A DNA stretch of 22,253 nucleotides from Halovivax sp. (GTDB lineage: Archaea; Halobacteriota; Halobacteria; Halobacteriales; Natrialbaceae), in the NCBI GenBank assembly GCA_007119345.1, contig SKPV01000130.1:1-22253 (forward strand), written 5' to 3'. Numbering within the stretch: the stretch's first letter is position 1; each line of letters starts with the position of its first letter. This document shows, piece after piece, positions 6,775 to 14,622 of the stretch. Both the position numbers and the translations under genes were made by a program. The notes below the pieces were generated by a model. It did not search any database, was not told where the DNA came from, and was given only the letters and a program-made list of their open reading frames with translations.

Positions 6775-7086
6775 GGCCCGCGGGAGACGTCCGAGCCGCA
6801 CCCGACGAGAGGCGTCGTGATCGACCCGGCGGCGCCCTCGCGATCAGACGTCGTAGCGAGGGGACGCTGTGAACTGACGAAGGCAGGGAGCCGGGAAGTC
6901 CGCGAGACGAAAGACGGTGAGGTGGGGTGCGGCGGAGACCGGCGGCGGCGAGACGGACGATCGAGCGCGACGCGATCCCCGGATTCGGCTGTCGCGATAC
7001 GCGAGCGACGCGGTGGCTCGGGTCGATCGCGTCGGAATTACCCCGGGGCGCGCCGCAGCCGCGTTCGAGTCGGTGAGTGCCGGCGA
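6775..7086. other. convergent intergenic spacer, no gene seen
   Basis: These 312 bases separate the 3' ends of the lipoprotein gene and tfb. No acidic, family-like protein can be read on either strand. The top strand is purine-rich from about 6857 to 6965. Small inverted repeats occur at 6803-6807/6813-6817 and 6818-6823/6841-6846, but neither is followed by a T-run, so I do not call a terminator. A GGGAAGTCC word recalls RNase P RNA, but no wider match to that RNA was found. Confidence 0.5.
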
Positions 7087-8049
7087 CTAACCGTGGATGC
7101 CCATCGCCTCGATCTGCTCCTGGTAGCGGTTCCGGATCGTCACCTCGGTCACCTGCGCGACGTCGGCGACCTCCCGCTGGGTCTTCTTCTCGTTACAGAG
7201 CAGCGAGGCGGCGTAGATCGCGGCGGCGGCGTAGCCGGTGGGGGACTTGCCCGAGAGCAAGCCCTCCTCGGCGGTCTTCTCGATGATCTCGTTGGCCTTC
7301 GTCTGGACCTCCTCGGAGAGTTCGAGTTCGGAACAGAATCTGGGGACGTACTTCTTCGGGTCGACGGGTTTCATCTCGAGGCCGAGCTCCTGGGAGATGT
7401 ACCGGTAGGTGCGGCCGATCTCCTTGCGCTCGACCCGCGAGACCTCGGAGATCTCCTCTAAGCTCCGCGGAATGCCCTCCTTCCGGCAGGCGGCGTACAG
7501 CGCGGAGGTGGCGACGCCCTCGATCGAGCGCCCCCGGATGAGGTCCTCCTTGAGCGCGCGGCGGTAGATCACCGACGCGACCTCCCGTACCGACCGCGGG
7601 ACGCCCAGCGCCGACGCCATGCGGTCGATCTCGCTGAGCGCGAACTGCAGGTTCCGCTCGCCCGCGTCCTTGGTCCGGATCCGCTCCTGCCACTTTCGCA
7701 GCCGGTGCATCTGACTGCGCTTTTTCGACGAGATAGAGCGACCGTAGGCGTCCTTGTCCTTCCAGTCGATGGTGGTGGTCAGCCCCTTGTCGTGCATCGT
7801 CTGGGTCGTCGGCGCGCCGACGCGGGACTTTTGCTGTCGTTCCTGGTGGTTGAACGCCCGCCACTCCGGCCCCGGATCGATCTTTTCCTCCTCGACGACG
7901 AGCCCGCAGTCTTCACAGATGAGCTCACCCCGATCCGAATCCTTTACAAGGTTTTCGGATTCGCACTCCGGACAAGCCCGAATTCCTTCTTGTGCCTCGT
8001 CTTCGGCCGTCTCGCGCATGCGCTCCCGCTGGCGGGTGGACCGTGTCAT
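7087..8049 (-). CDS. tfb: transcription initiation factor IIB (TFB)
   Basis: A 320-residue general transcription factor that bridges TBP/BRE DNA and RNA polymerase. The N-terminal zinc ribbon has CPEC at 26-29 and CEDC at 45-48. The B-reader/linker region follows (EWRAFNHQERQQKSRVGAPT, then KGLTTTIDWKDKDAYGR). Two cyclin-like repeats lie at about 125-210 and 220-310, the second with the DNA-contacting helix-turn-helix EVADVAQVTEVTIRNRYQE. Length and domains are complete. Haloarchaea carry several TFBs with partly distinct regulons. From memory, a Halobacterium paralogue (tfbG) also lies beside rnhA, which suggests which paralogue this is; that needs checking. The ATG at 8049 is supported by a TATA box 27-36 bases upstream. 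It is divergent from rnhA. Confidence 0.96.
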   Translation of the reverse strand: MTRSTRQRERMRETAEDEAQEGIRACPECESENLVKDSDRGELICEDCGLVVEEEKIDPGPEWRAFNHQERQQKSRVGAPTTQTMHDKGLTTTIDWKDKDAYGRSISSKKRSQMHRLRKWQERIRTKDAGERNLQFALSEIDRMASALGVPRSVREVASVIYRRALKEDLIRGRSIEGVATSALYAACRKEGIPRSLEEISEVSRVERKEIGRTYRYISQELGLEMKPVDPKKYVPRFCSELELSEEVQTKANEIIEKTAEEGLLSGKSPTGYAAAAIYAASLLCNEKKTQREVADVAQVTEVTIRNRYQEQIEAMGIHG

Positions 8050-8075
8050 CGCACTTTTATAGTAGCATCATCTGC

Positions 8076-8085
8076 ATATATAAAT
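8076..8085 (-). promoter_or_regulatory. TATA box of tfb
   Basis: On the minus strand ATTTATATAT lies 27-36 bases before the ATG at 8049, a very good haloarchaeal TATA box. A second AT-rich word (CTATAAAAG, about 8054-8063) is too close to the start codon to be the promoter and may be an operator or chance. Confidence 0.6.
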
Positions 8086-8208
8086 CCTTGGGAAAAATTT
8101 TCATCAGGACCGGCCACCTCGGGGACGGCGGGTAAATTTCACCCGGAACGTGATGAATTTCGGGACGGAACCGGAACGGTTTTGGCCCGAATCGGCTCCT
8201 GTCCATCC

Positions 8209-8802
8209 ATGCCGGTCATCGAGTGTGACGTCGAGCGGGCCCGCGAGCGACTCGAGCAGGCGGGCGTAGCCGTCGAACCCGGAAACACCGATCACGAACG
8301 CTGGCGCGCCGATCGCGGCGACGCCACCGCGGTCGCCTACGACGACAAGGTGGTGATCCAGGGCGCCAGCCCCCGGAAGCTGGAGGCGCTGCTACGCGAC
8401 GGCGGCGGGCGCGCGCACCTCTACTGGGACGGCGCCGCGCGCGGCAACCCGGGCCCGGCCGCGGTCGGCTGGGTCCTCGTCACCGGCGACGGCATCGTCG
8501 CGGAAGGCGGCGAACGGATCGGCCGCGCGACGAACAACCAGGCCGAGTACGAGGCGCTGATCGCCGCCCTCGAAGCGGCTCGCGACTACGGCTTCGACGA
8601 GCTCCACTGTCGAGGCGACGCGGAGCTGATCGTCAAGCAGGTCCGCGGCGAGTACGACACGAACGACCCCGCGCTCCGCGAGAAGCGCGTGACCGTCCGC
8701 GAACACCTCTCGACGTTCGACGAGTGGACGATCGAGCACGTTCCCCGCGAGGTCAACGAGCGCGCCGACGAGCTGGCCAACGAGGCCCTCGACGCGGCGT
8801 AA
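8209..8802 (+). CDS. rnhA: ribonuclease HI, archaeal type
   Basis: A 197-residue enzyme that cleaves the RNA strand of RNA-DNA hybrids, important for R-loop and primer removal. The catalytic domain covers about 68-195 and shows the four acidic residues: Asp74 in YWDGAARGNPGP, Glu113 in NNQAEYEAL, Asp137 in CRGDAELIVKQ and Asp187 in NERADELAN. Residues 1-66 are an N-terminal extension ahead of the catalytic domain (MPVIECDVERARERLEQ); a similar extension is known in the Halobacterium enzyme. The ATG at 8209 starts this extension and is preceded by a weak GGTTTTGGC promoter element about 25-30 bases upstream. The stop is one base from the stop of the opposing small membrane gene, so the two transcripts must overlap or end very tightly. 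Confidence 0.95.
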   Translation: MPVIECDVERARERLEQAGVAVEPGNTDHERWRADRGDATAVAYDDKVVIQGASPRKLEALLRDGGGRAHLYWDGAARGNPGPAAVGWVLVTGDGIVAEGGERIGRATNNQAEYEALIAALEAARDYGFDELHCRGDAELIVKQVRGEYDTNDPALREKRVTVREHLSTFDEWTIEHVPREVNERADELANEALDAA

Positions 8803-8803
8803 A

Positions 8804-9085
8804 TCAGGCGCCGTCCTCGCCGAGCAGACGGAAGAGCACGTAGATCGCCCCGATCGCGAGCGCGACGGCGACGAGGCCGCGAGCGATCGACGGGCCGTCG
8901 GCCCCCGACTCCTCGGCGGTCCCCGCCTCCGCGTCCGCGTCGGCCGATTCGACCACCGGCGCGTCCGTCGTCCGCTCGACGGCCTCGAGAATCGGCTCGC
9001 GAAGGGGCGTCTCCATGGCGACGGTGGCGACTTCCCGCGCGGCGAACTGTACGACGTCGCGCTCCAGATCGTCTCGAGCGATCAT
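8804..9085 (-). CDS. small C-terminally anchored membrane protein, function unknown
   Basis: A 93-residue protein. Residues 1-40 form a soluble amphipathic helix region (MIARDDLERDVVQFAAREVA), residues about 41-65 an acidic Ala/Glu/Asp-rich linker, and residues about 68-87 a single hydrophobic helix (GLVAVALAIGAIYVLFRLL). That suggests a tail-anchored protein with its N-terminal part in the cytoplasm. I do not recognise a family. A good TATA box lies 22-29 bases before the ATG at 9085. The gene sits on the opposite strand between rnhA and the gene usually named for being in the rnhA operon, so it splits that pair here. Confidence 0.72.
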   Translation of the reverse strand: MIARDDLERDVVQFAAREVATVAMETPLREPILEAVERTTDAPVVESADADAEAGTAEESGADGPSIARGLVAVALAIGAIYVLFRLLGEDGA

Positions 9086-9106
9086 ACCCGCCCTTCCACG
9101 TCGTCG

Positions 9107-9114
9107 TAATTATG
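9107..9114 (-). promoter_or_regulatory. TATA box of the 8804-9085 gene
   Basis: On the minus strand CATAATTA lies 22-29 bases before the ATG at 9085 in an otherwise GC-rich spacer. The spacing fits leaderless transcription. Confidence 0.5.
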
Positions 9115-9254
9115 ACTTCGGCAGTTCCGGGAGACTGCGAACCCGTGCCGGAGTTCCCCCGACGATCGGCCCGGGCCGCCCCCCGACGCCGGACGGGAAT
9201 CGCCCCGCCGACCGACAGGGGCAAAACCCGCCCGGTCGTACCCACGCCGACGTC

Positions 9255-9914
9255 ATGCGCGACACGAGAGACGTGAACCGCACCCGAGCCGGCGCGGGAC
9301 GCGAACCGGAAACGAGCGGGCGCGCGACCGACGGCGCCGGCGGCGAGACGCTCCCCGACGACGTCGTCGACGACGCCGAACGATTGACGCGGCTCGCACG
9401 CGAGGCGATCGACGAGAACGAGCGCGACGCCTACCGCGAGCGACGGGCGGACCTGCTGGCCGAGCACGGCTACGCCGCTCGCGTGCGCGAAGCGGACGAC
9501 ACGCTGGTCTGTCACCCCGCCGAGTGGCTCGCGGACGGGACGGTCCGGACCGACCGCATCGAGGACCTCTCGCGGGCGGTCGAGGTGTCGCTCTCGGGGC
9601 CCGGCGATCCCGACGACTGGGACGCGCTCGACGCTCGCAACCGGGAACTCGTGGCGACGGTCCGCGAAGAATACGGCGAGATTCACGGCGCCAACGCCGA
9701 CGCGCTCGCCGACTTCATGGGCAACCACTACGCGAAGCCCATCGCCGACGCGACGGGCGCCGAGCTCGAGGAGTTCCTCGGCGAGTACTTCGTCAGGAAC
9801 GCGTGGCCGTCGGCGCGCCAGCGCGCGACGGTCGGTCGATCGGTGGCGCTGTGCTTCGAGGCGGCCGACGAGCCGGTCCCCTCGTTCTCGGTCCCCGAAC
9901 GCCTGCAGGAGTGA
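9255..9914 (+). CDS. 'rnhA operon protein' (DUF7108-like), function unknown
   Basis: A 219-residue soluble acidic protein. The conserved part begins near residue 33 (LPDDVVDDAERLTRLAREAI) and runs through DAYRERRADLLAEHGYAARVRE, LVCHPAEWLADGTVR and DIEDLSRAVEVSL-like helices to EFLGEYFVRNAWPS near the C-terminus. I recognise it as the haloarchaeal protein annotated 'rnhA operon protein'; the DUF number is from memory. No catalytic motif is evident. The first 32 residues are a Thr/Arg/Gly/Ala-rich extension without counterpart in my memory of the family; the ATG at 9255 is the only good start, with a GTG seven codons in as the alternative. Promoter signals are weak (GCAAAACC about 28 bases upstream). 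It is convergent with the PadR gene. Confidence 0.78.
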   Translation: MRDTRDVNRTRAGAGREPETSGRATDGAGGETLPDDVVDDAERLTRLAREAIDENERDAYRERRADLLAEHGYAARVREADDTLVCHPAEWLADGTVRTDRIEDLSRAVEVSLSGPGDPDDWDALDARNRELVATVREEYGEIHGANADALADFMGNHYAKPIADATGAELEEFLGEYFVRNAWPSARQRATVGRSVALCFEAADEPVPSFSVPERLQE

Positions 9915-10047
9915 GCCGCGGCCGGGGCGAACCGGCGAACGGTGCGAGTCTGCCGCCGGAGCGAGCGGCAAGGAACCGAACGTGCCGCCGGAGTGAGGCG
10001 ATTGCGAACGCGGACCGGCGCCACGAGCCGCCAACGGGACCGTCCGT

Positions 10048-10105
10048 CTTCCGACCGCATCGAGGGACCCCCGGCACTTCCGACCGTATCGAGGAAGCGC
10101 CGGCA
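10048..10105. repeat. 29-bp imperfect tandem duplication
   Basis: Two adjacent 29-base units begin at 10048 and 10077, both opening CTTCCGACCG and closing CCGGCA, and agree at 25 of 29 positions by eye. They lie in the 239-base spacer between the converging ends of the rnhA-operon-type gene and the PadR gene. Just before them, 9952-9971 can form a 6-bp stem (TGCCGC/GCGGCA) and a similar word recurs near 9983. Confidence 0.7.
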
Positions 10106-10153
10106 CGGCCGCTACCGGTCGCGGCGTCGAAAAATGACCGGACGCCGATCGCT

Positions 10154-10513
10154 TCAGTAGCTCTCGTCGACGAGCGTTTCGATCTGTTCGGCGCGGTCGT
10201 CGTCGGTGACGACCTTCGACAGCGTCCAGGCGATCTGATCGAGGACGGCCTCGTAGCCCTCGTCGGTGAGCTCGTACTGGTTGGTTCGCTTGTCGAGTTC
10301 GCTCTTCTCGACCAGCCCCAGGTCGACGAGTTCGTCGAGGTTGGGGTAGAGGCGACCGTGGTTGACCTCGGTCCCGTAGTACTCCTCGAGCTCGCGCTTG
10401 ATCGCGAGGCCGTACATCGGCTCGGTGGCCAGGATCGTGAGGATATTATTCTGGAACGCGGTCAGGTCGCGGGCGGTGCGTGTGTCGCCGGTGATTGATT
10501 GTGCCTCTGACAT
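10154..10513 (-). CDS. rosR: PadR-family winged-helix regulator, RosR-like
   Basis: A 119-residue DNA-binding protein. The winged helix covers about 16-85: the FQNNILTILATEPMYGLAIK helices, then REL-EEYYGTEVNHGRLYPNLDEL as recognition helix, and the KSELDKRTNQYELTDEGYEAV wing. The C-terminal helix (VLDQIAWTLSKVV onwards) should form the dimer interface. The sequence and the position beside ppa and near rnhA/tfb match, from memory, the RosR regulator of Halobacterium, which controls the response to oxidative stress; function in this organism is inferred. The ATG at 10513 has a CTTAAATAG TATA box 22-30 bases upstream. It is divergent from ppa with a 197-base shared spacer, so it may regulate itself or ppa. 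Confidence 0.82.
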   Translation of the reverse strand: MSEAQSITGDTRTARDLTAFQNNILTILATEPMYGLAIKRELEEYYGTEVNHGRLYPNLDELVDLGLVEKSELDKRTNQYELTDEGYEAVLDQIAWTLSKVVTDDDRAEQIETLVDESY

Positions 10514-10534
10514 AGGTGAGGTGATGACACCGAT

Positions 10535-10543
10535 CTATTTAAG
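10535..10543 (-). promoter_or_regulatory. TATA box of the RosR-like gene
   Basis: On the minus strand CTTAAATAG lies 22-30 bases before the ATG at 10513, close to the haloarchaeal consensus. The bases between it and the start are GATCGGTGTCATCACCTCACCT, shown here only to note a GGTG/CACC symmetry. Confidence 0.5.
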
Positions 10544-10672
10544 ATTTGCTTACTCGTTGTCCGTTTCGATCGTCGACGCCGCGGCCGCGACGGTCGCGAA
10601 TCCGTCAGCCGGGGCTGCGGCCGCGGCCGGACGGTCCCGCGTGTGCCGTCTCTCCACAGTGGTATTCGATTA

Positions 10673-10687
10673 CGAAAGTACTTTTTG
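10673..10687 (+). promoter_or_regulatory. BRE/TATA promoter of ppa
   Basis: CGAAAG followed by TACTTTTTG ends 24 bases before the ATG at 10711. The combination of a purine-rich BRE and an AT-rich box at this spacing is a strong haloarchaeal promoter and implies a leaderless mRNA, fitting a highly expressed housekeeping enzyme. Confidence 0.6.
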
Positions 10688-10710
10688 ATCGACCGCGGAT
10701 TGTCCACCGC

Positions 10711-11244
10711 ATGACGAATCTCTGGGAGGACCTCGAGACCGGACCGAACCCGCCGGAAACGATCTACGCCGTCGTGGAGTGCCTCAAAGGCGAGCGCAAC
10801 AAGTACGAGTACGACAAGGACGTCCCCGGCGTCGTCCTCGACCGCGTGCTCCACTCGAACGTGCACTACCCGTCCGACTACGGGTTCATCCCGCAATCGT
10901 ACTACGACGACGAGGACCCGTTCGACGTGCTCGTCCTCGTCGAGGACGCGACGTTCCCGGGCTGCGTGATCGAGGCCCGCCCCGTCGCGCTGATGAAGAT
11001 GAACGACGACGGCGAACAGGACGACAAGGTCGTCGCCGTCCCGAGCGAGGATCCGCGCTACGATCACGTCGAGGACCTCGAGGACATCCCGCAGCAACAG
11101 CTCGACGAGATCGACGAGTTCTTCGCGACCTACAAGAACCTCGAGGAAGGCAAGGAAGTCGAGACCCAGGGCTGGGAAGACCGGCAGGCGGCCCTCGACG
11201 CCATCGAACACGCACAGGAATTCTACGCGAAGCACTTCGGATAA
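10711..11244 (+). CDS. ppa: inorganic pyrophosphatase, family I
   Basis: A 177-residue soluble cytoplasmic enzyme that hydrolyses pyrophosphate to phosphate and so pulls biosynthetic reactions forward. It has the family I layout: VVECLKGERNKYEYDKD near residues 21-37 with the substrate-binding Lys/Tyr, SNVHYPSDYGFIPQSYYDD at 49-67, and the metal-binding DEDPFDVLVL with Asp67, Asp69 and Asp72. The later PSEDPRYDHVEDLEDIPQ segment and the C-terminal YKNLEEGKEVETQGW stretch complete the fold. Length is typical. The ATG at 10711 follows a strong promoter by about 24 bases. It is divergent from the RosR-like regulator and converges on the histidine kinase gene. Confidence 0.97.
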   Translation: MTNLWEDLETGPNPPETIYAVVECLKGERNKYEYDKDVPGVVLDRVLHSNVHYPSDYGFIPQSYYDDEDPFDVLVLVEDATFPGCVIEARPVALMKMNDDGEQDDKVVAVPSEDPRYDHVEDLEDIPQQQLDEIDEFFATYKNLEEGKEVETQGWEDRQAALDAIEHAQEFYAKHFG

Positions 11245-11365
11245 GTACGATCTCGAAAACGTCGCCGACGCGACGAACTGTACGGCCCGTCCAGTGGGGT
11301 GAGTCACCATCCGTCGCGGCCCCGACCACCGATCGTCCGGGCCGCCGTCCCCGACCGCCGCGGTG

Positions 11366-14300
11366 TCAGTCGTCGATCGTCACCCCGGCTCCGACCGCGT
11401 CAGACTTGGCGTCGGTCGCGGCCGGCAGCTGGAGTTCGACGACCGTCCCGCGCGGCTCGTTTTCCGCGAACGCGAGTTCGCCGCCGGACTGGGTCACCAC
11501 CCAGTCGACCAGCCACAGGCCGAGCCCGCTCGCGTGGCGCAGCTGGGTGATCTCGCGTTCTTCCTCCAGGAGCGCCCGCTCTTCGTCGGGGATTCCCGGC
11601 CCGTCGTCGGCGACCCGGAGCACGACGTCCTCGTCTTCGGCCGACGGGTCCAGGCTGATCTCGATCTCGGGATCGCTTCGATCGGTGTGTTCGGCGGCGT
11701 TCTCGACGACGTGGAAGATCGCCTCCTCGAGGAGGTCGTCGGCCCTGACGAACGCGCGGTCCGGAATCGACCGGGACACCGACGCGTTCGGGTACTCGTC
11801 GACGAGCCGTTCGATCGCCACTTCGACCGCCTCGACGACGTCGACCGGGCCGGTCGCGGCCTCGCCGCGGTCGAGCGTCCGCTCGACCGCTCGGGTCTTC
11901 TCGGCCAGCCCGATGAGCTCGCGGGTGCGCTCGCGGATCGCCTCGGCGTAGATCTCCGCATCGTCCGTGTCGGCGGCCGCGGCGAGCATCTCCGCGCTCC
12001 CTTCGATGATGTTCATCCCGTTGCGGAGGTCGTGGCGGAGCACCCGGTTCAACACCTCGACGCGCTTCTGGCGCTGTTTTTGCTCGGTGATGTCGGTGTA
12101 GACGCCGAAGGCGTGTTCGCCCTCGTCCTCCACCTCGAACGGCACCACGCGAAGCATGAAATCCCTGAGGCCGTCCGCCGTCCGTCGCTTGACCTCCGTC
12201 TCGACGACCGCCCCCGACTCGCTCCGCTCGTTGATGCGTTCGGCCTCCTCGCGCCGGTCGGGCGGCACGATGAAGTCGTCGAGCGGCTCGCCCCTGATCT
12301 CCGCTTCCTCGACGCCGAAGATCCGCTCGAAGGCCGAGTTTACGCGCTCGACGATCAGTTCCTCGCCGACGTGCGGGCCGGTGACCACGGCGTCGGGAAC
12401 GTGTTCGAAGAGGACGGCGAACCGATCGCGCTCGGCGAGCAGCTGCTCTTCGAACCGCAGCCGGTCGAGCACGTCGGTCACGTGCGAGATTAACAGCTCC
12501 GCGAGCTCCTCGTCACGGTCGTCGAACGCGGCGGGTTCGGTCGAGATGGTCTGAAAGACGCCGTACTCGCCCATCGGGACGCTCAACGCCGATTCGAAGC
12601 TCGCGTCCTGGGGGTTCGCATCCGGCGAGTTCGCGACGTCGTCGATCCGGAAGGTACGTCGCTCGCGGTAGGTCTTGCCGCTGAGGCCGACGTCGACGTG
12701 ACGTCGGGTACGGAATCGGTCCTGATCGACGTGCGAGGAGACCGCCTCAATCTCCAGGTACGAGTCGTCGGCGGTGCTGACCACGCAGACGTCGAAGTTC
12801 AGGACGCCCTCGGCGGCCTCGACGGTCAGGTCGTAGATCTCGCCCTCGGTTTCGCACTCCTCGAGCTGCGAGACGACCTCGTGGAGGTTCGCGATCTTGT
12901 GCTGGCGGTCGAGCAGTTCCCGCTCCATCGCTTTGCGCTCGCTCACGTCGCGAACGATGCCGACCGTCCCCGCGAGCTCGCCGTCGGTTCGAAGCGGGGC
13001 GGTGCTCACCTCGCAGGGGAGTCGCCCCCCGTCGGCGGTCACGACCTCGACTTCCCTCGTGAAGACGTCGTCGCGCTCCGAGGAGAGCATCCCCTCGACC
13101 TCGTCGGCCATCAGGTCGGCGCTCTCGGGCGAGAGGATCGTCGACCCGTGGATGCCGACGAGATCCTCGCGGGCGTAGCCGGTCATCGATGCGAGGGTGT
13201 CGTTGACGGTGGTAAACCGACCGCCGGCGTCCAGCGCGTAGACGCCGTCGCCGACCGCCTCGACGATCGTCTTCGCGCGCTCGAGCTCGCGGTCGCGCTC
13301 GGCGCGCTCGATCGCGACCTCGGCCGTCGAGGCGAGCACCTGCACGAGGTGGAACTCGGCGTCGCTCAGCGTCGTTTCCGCGGCCGACGCGACCGTCAGC
13401 AGCCCGCGGTCGCCCACCGGCTGGACGATCGCGTTCCCGAGTGGCAGGTCGAGGTCGTACGGCACCATCTCGGCCGACGCGTCCTCGATCACCGTCGGCT
13501 CCCCGCGCTCGAACGTCTCCCAGAGCAGCCCGTCGCCCGGCCCGACGGCCGTCGCGTCGGCGCGTTCGTCGAGGTCCTCGGTCGCCGTCGCGAGCTCGAG
13601 CGTCCCCGACTCGGGATCGTAGTATCGGATCCCGGCCCGGGGCCGGTCGATGACCGACTCGGCGGCCTCGATCACGACGTCGGCGATCTCCGACTTCGAA
13701 CGAGCGCGCATCAGTCGGTGGGTCGTCTCCTGGAGCGTCTCCAGCGCCTCCGCCCGCCTGATCTCGTCGGTCACGTCCTGAGCGAACGAGAGGACGCCGA
13801 CGATCTCGCCGTCCTCGTCGATCAGCGGCGTGTTGAACCACTCGCAGGTGATCACCGAGCCGTCCTTCCGAAGGTTCCGATTTACGCCCCGGCGGCGCTT
13901 GCGGGTGTCGAACAGATCCTCCCAGTACCCGTGTACCTGGTCGCGGTCTTCGGGCGGAACCAGCAGCTCCGGACCCAGCTCGCCGATCGCCTCTCGCGGC
14001 CCGTACCCGAACAGCTCCGTCGCCGCCGGGTTCCAGCTGACCGCCTCGAAATCGAGGTCCCACTCGACGATCGCCAGCGGCGACTGTTCGACGACGAGAG
14101 CGGCCCACGCGGGCGACCGTCGGCGTCGTTCGAGGCCCGACGCGCCCGGATCGGTGAAATCGAGTTCCGACGCGTCCGAGTCCCCGGAATCGGGCGCGTC
14201 GCGTCCGCCCAGGAGCGCGGTCAGTCGCGTCTCGAGCGTCCCGACGCCGGCCGACGCCGGCACGTACCCGTCGGCTCCCGCCGCGACGACCTCGCCCGCG

Positions 14301-14557
14301 AGCGCCTCGCTGCCGTCCTCGGCGTAGACGAGGATCGGCACCGCACCGTCGCGTTCCCGGATGGTCCGACAGCGATCGGGAGCGCCCTCGTCCGGGAACG
14401 CGTCCGCGACGATCACGCCGTCGGAGCGCTCGAGGCGCGCGAGACACGCGTCTACGGTTCGAACGTGTTCGACCTCGAGAGCGATCCCATCGACGGTTAG
14501 AGCCGGCGGCTCCGCGTCCGAAGGGCCGACGTAGACGACCAGCCTGGTCTCGCTCAT
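11366..14557 (-). CDS. cytoplasmic multi-PAS/GAF sensor histidine kinase
   Basis: A 1063-residue protein without membrane helices. Domains in order: a receiver-like domain at about 1-117 (candidate acceptor Asp52 in VIVADAF), PAS at about 145-268, GAF at about 270-422, PAS at about 424-545, GAF at about 552-698, PAS at about 705-828, then dimerisation and phosphoacceptor (RVLRHDLRNGMNII, His842) and HATPase (N box HVVENAAEHTD at 949, G1 DDGPGIP at 984, G2 GLGLW at 1011). HDLRN is the usual haloarchaeal H box. The receiver lacks the conserved Lys (GADGYVPAS), so it is probably a non-phosphorylated pseudo-receiver. The signal is unknown; a haem, flavin or small ligand in PAS/GAF is possible. 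No response regulator is adjacent. The ATG at 14557 is chosen because the receiver fold starts here and the promoter lies between it and the earlier in-frame ATG. Confidence 0.92.
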   Translation of the reverse strand: MSETRLVVYVGPSDAEPPALTVDGIALEVEHVRTVDACLARLERSDGVIVADAFPDEGAPDRCRTIRERDGAVPILVYAEDGSEALAGEVVAAGADGYVPASAGVGTLETRLTALLGGRDAPDSGDSDASELDFTDPGASGLERRRRSPAWAALVVEQSPLAIVEWDLDFEAVSWNPAATELFGYGPREAIGELGPELLVPPEDRDQVHGYWEDLFDTRKRRRGVNRNLRKDGSVITCEWFNTPLIDEDGEIVGVLSFAQDVTDEIRRAEALETLQETTHRLMRARSKSEIADVVIEAAESVIDRPRAGIRYYDPESGTLELATATEDLDERADATAVGPGDGLLWETFERGEPTVIEDASAEMVPYDLDLPLGNAIVQPVGDRGLLTVASAAETTLSDAEFHLVQVLASTAEVAIERAERDRELERAKTIVEAVGDGVYALDAGGRFTTVNDTLASMTGYAREDLVGIHGSTILSPESADLMADEVEGMLSSERDDVFTREVEVVTADGGRLPCEVSTAPLRTDGELAGTVGIVRDVSERKAMERELLDRQHKIANLHEVVSQLEECETEGEIYDLTVEAAEGVLNFDVCVVSTADDSYLEIEAVSSHVDQDRFRTRRHVDVGLSGKTYRERRTFRIDDVANSPDANPQDASFESALSVPMGEYGVFQTISTEPAAFDDRDEELAELLISHVTDVLDRLRFEEQLLAERDRFAVLFEHVPDAVVTGPHVGEELIVERVNSAFERIFGVEEAEIRGEPLDDFIVPPDRREEAERINERSESGAVVETEVKRRTADGLRDFMLRVVPFEVEDEGEHAFGVYTDITEQKQRQKRVEVLNRVLRHDLRNGMNIIEGSAEMLAAAADTDDAEIYAEAIRERTRELIGLAEKTRAVERTLDRGEAATGPVDVVEAVEVAIERLVDEYPNASVSRSIPDRAFVRADDLLEEAIFHVVENAAEHTDRSDPEIEISLDPSAEDEDVVLRVADDGPGIPDEERALLEEEREITQLRHASGLGLWLVDWVVTQSGGELAFAENEPRGTVVELQLPAATDAKSDAVGAGVTIDD

Positions 14558-14608
14558 GATCGAGTCACCCGTTCGGTTCGACTCTGACTGGAAGACGAAC
14601 CGTCCCCT

Positions 14609-14621
14609 CTTTAATCTTTTA
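14609..14621 (-). promoter_or_regulatory. candidate TATA region of the histidine kinase gene
   Basis: On the minus strand TAAAAGATTAAAG is the only AT-rich stretch upstream of the kinase and ends about 52 bases before the ATG at 14557, implying a leader of roughly 25-30 bases. It directly abuts a perfect palindrome. Confidence 0.45.
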
Positions 14622-14622
14622 G

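Noticed and set aside
6857..6965. RNase P RNA or other structured RNA suggested by GGGAAGTCC
   Set aside because: Only a single short word matches; no flanking conserved helices could be traced.
12698..14500. 600-codon open frame on the plus strand across the kinase gene
   Set aside because: It is the antisense shadow of the kinase: no domain, unusual Arg/Asp/Val composition mirroring the reverse codons.
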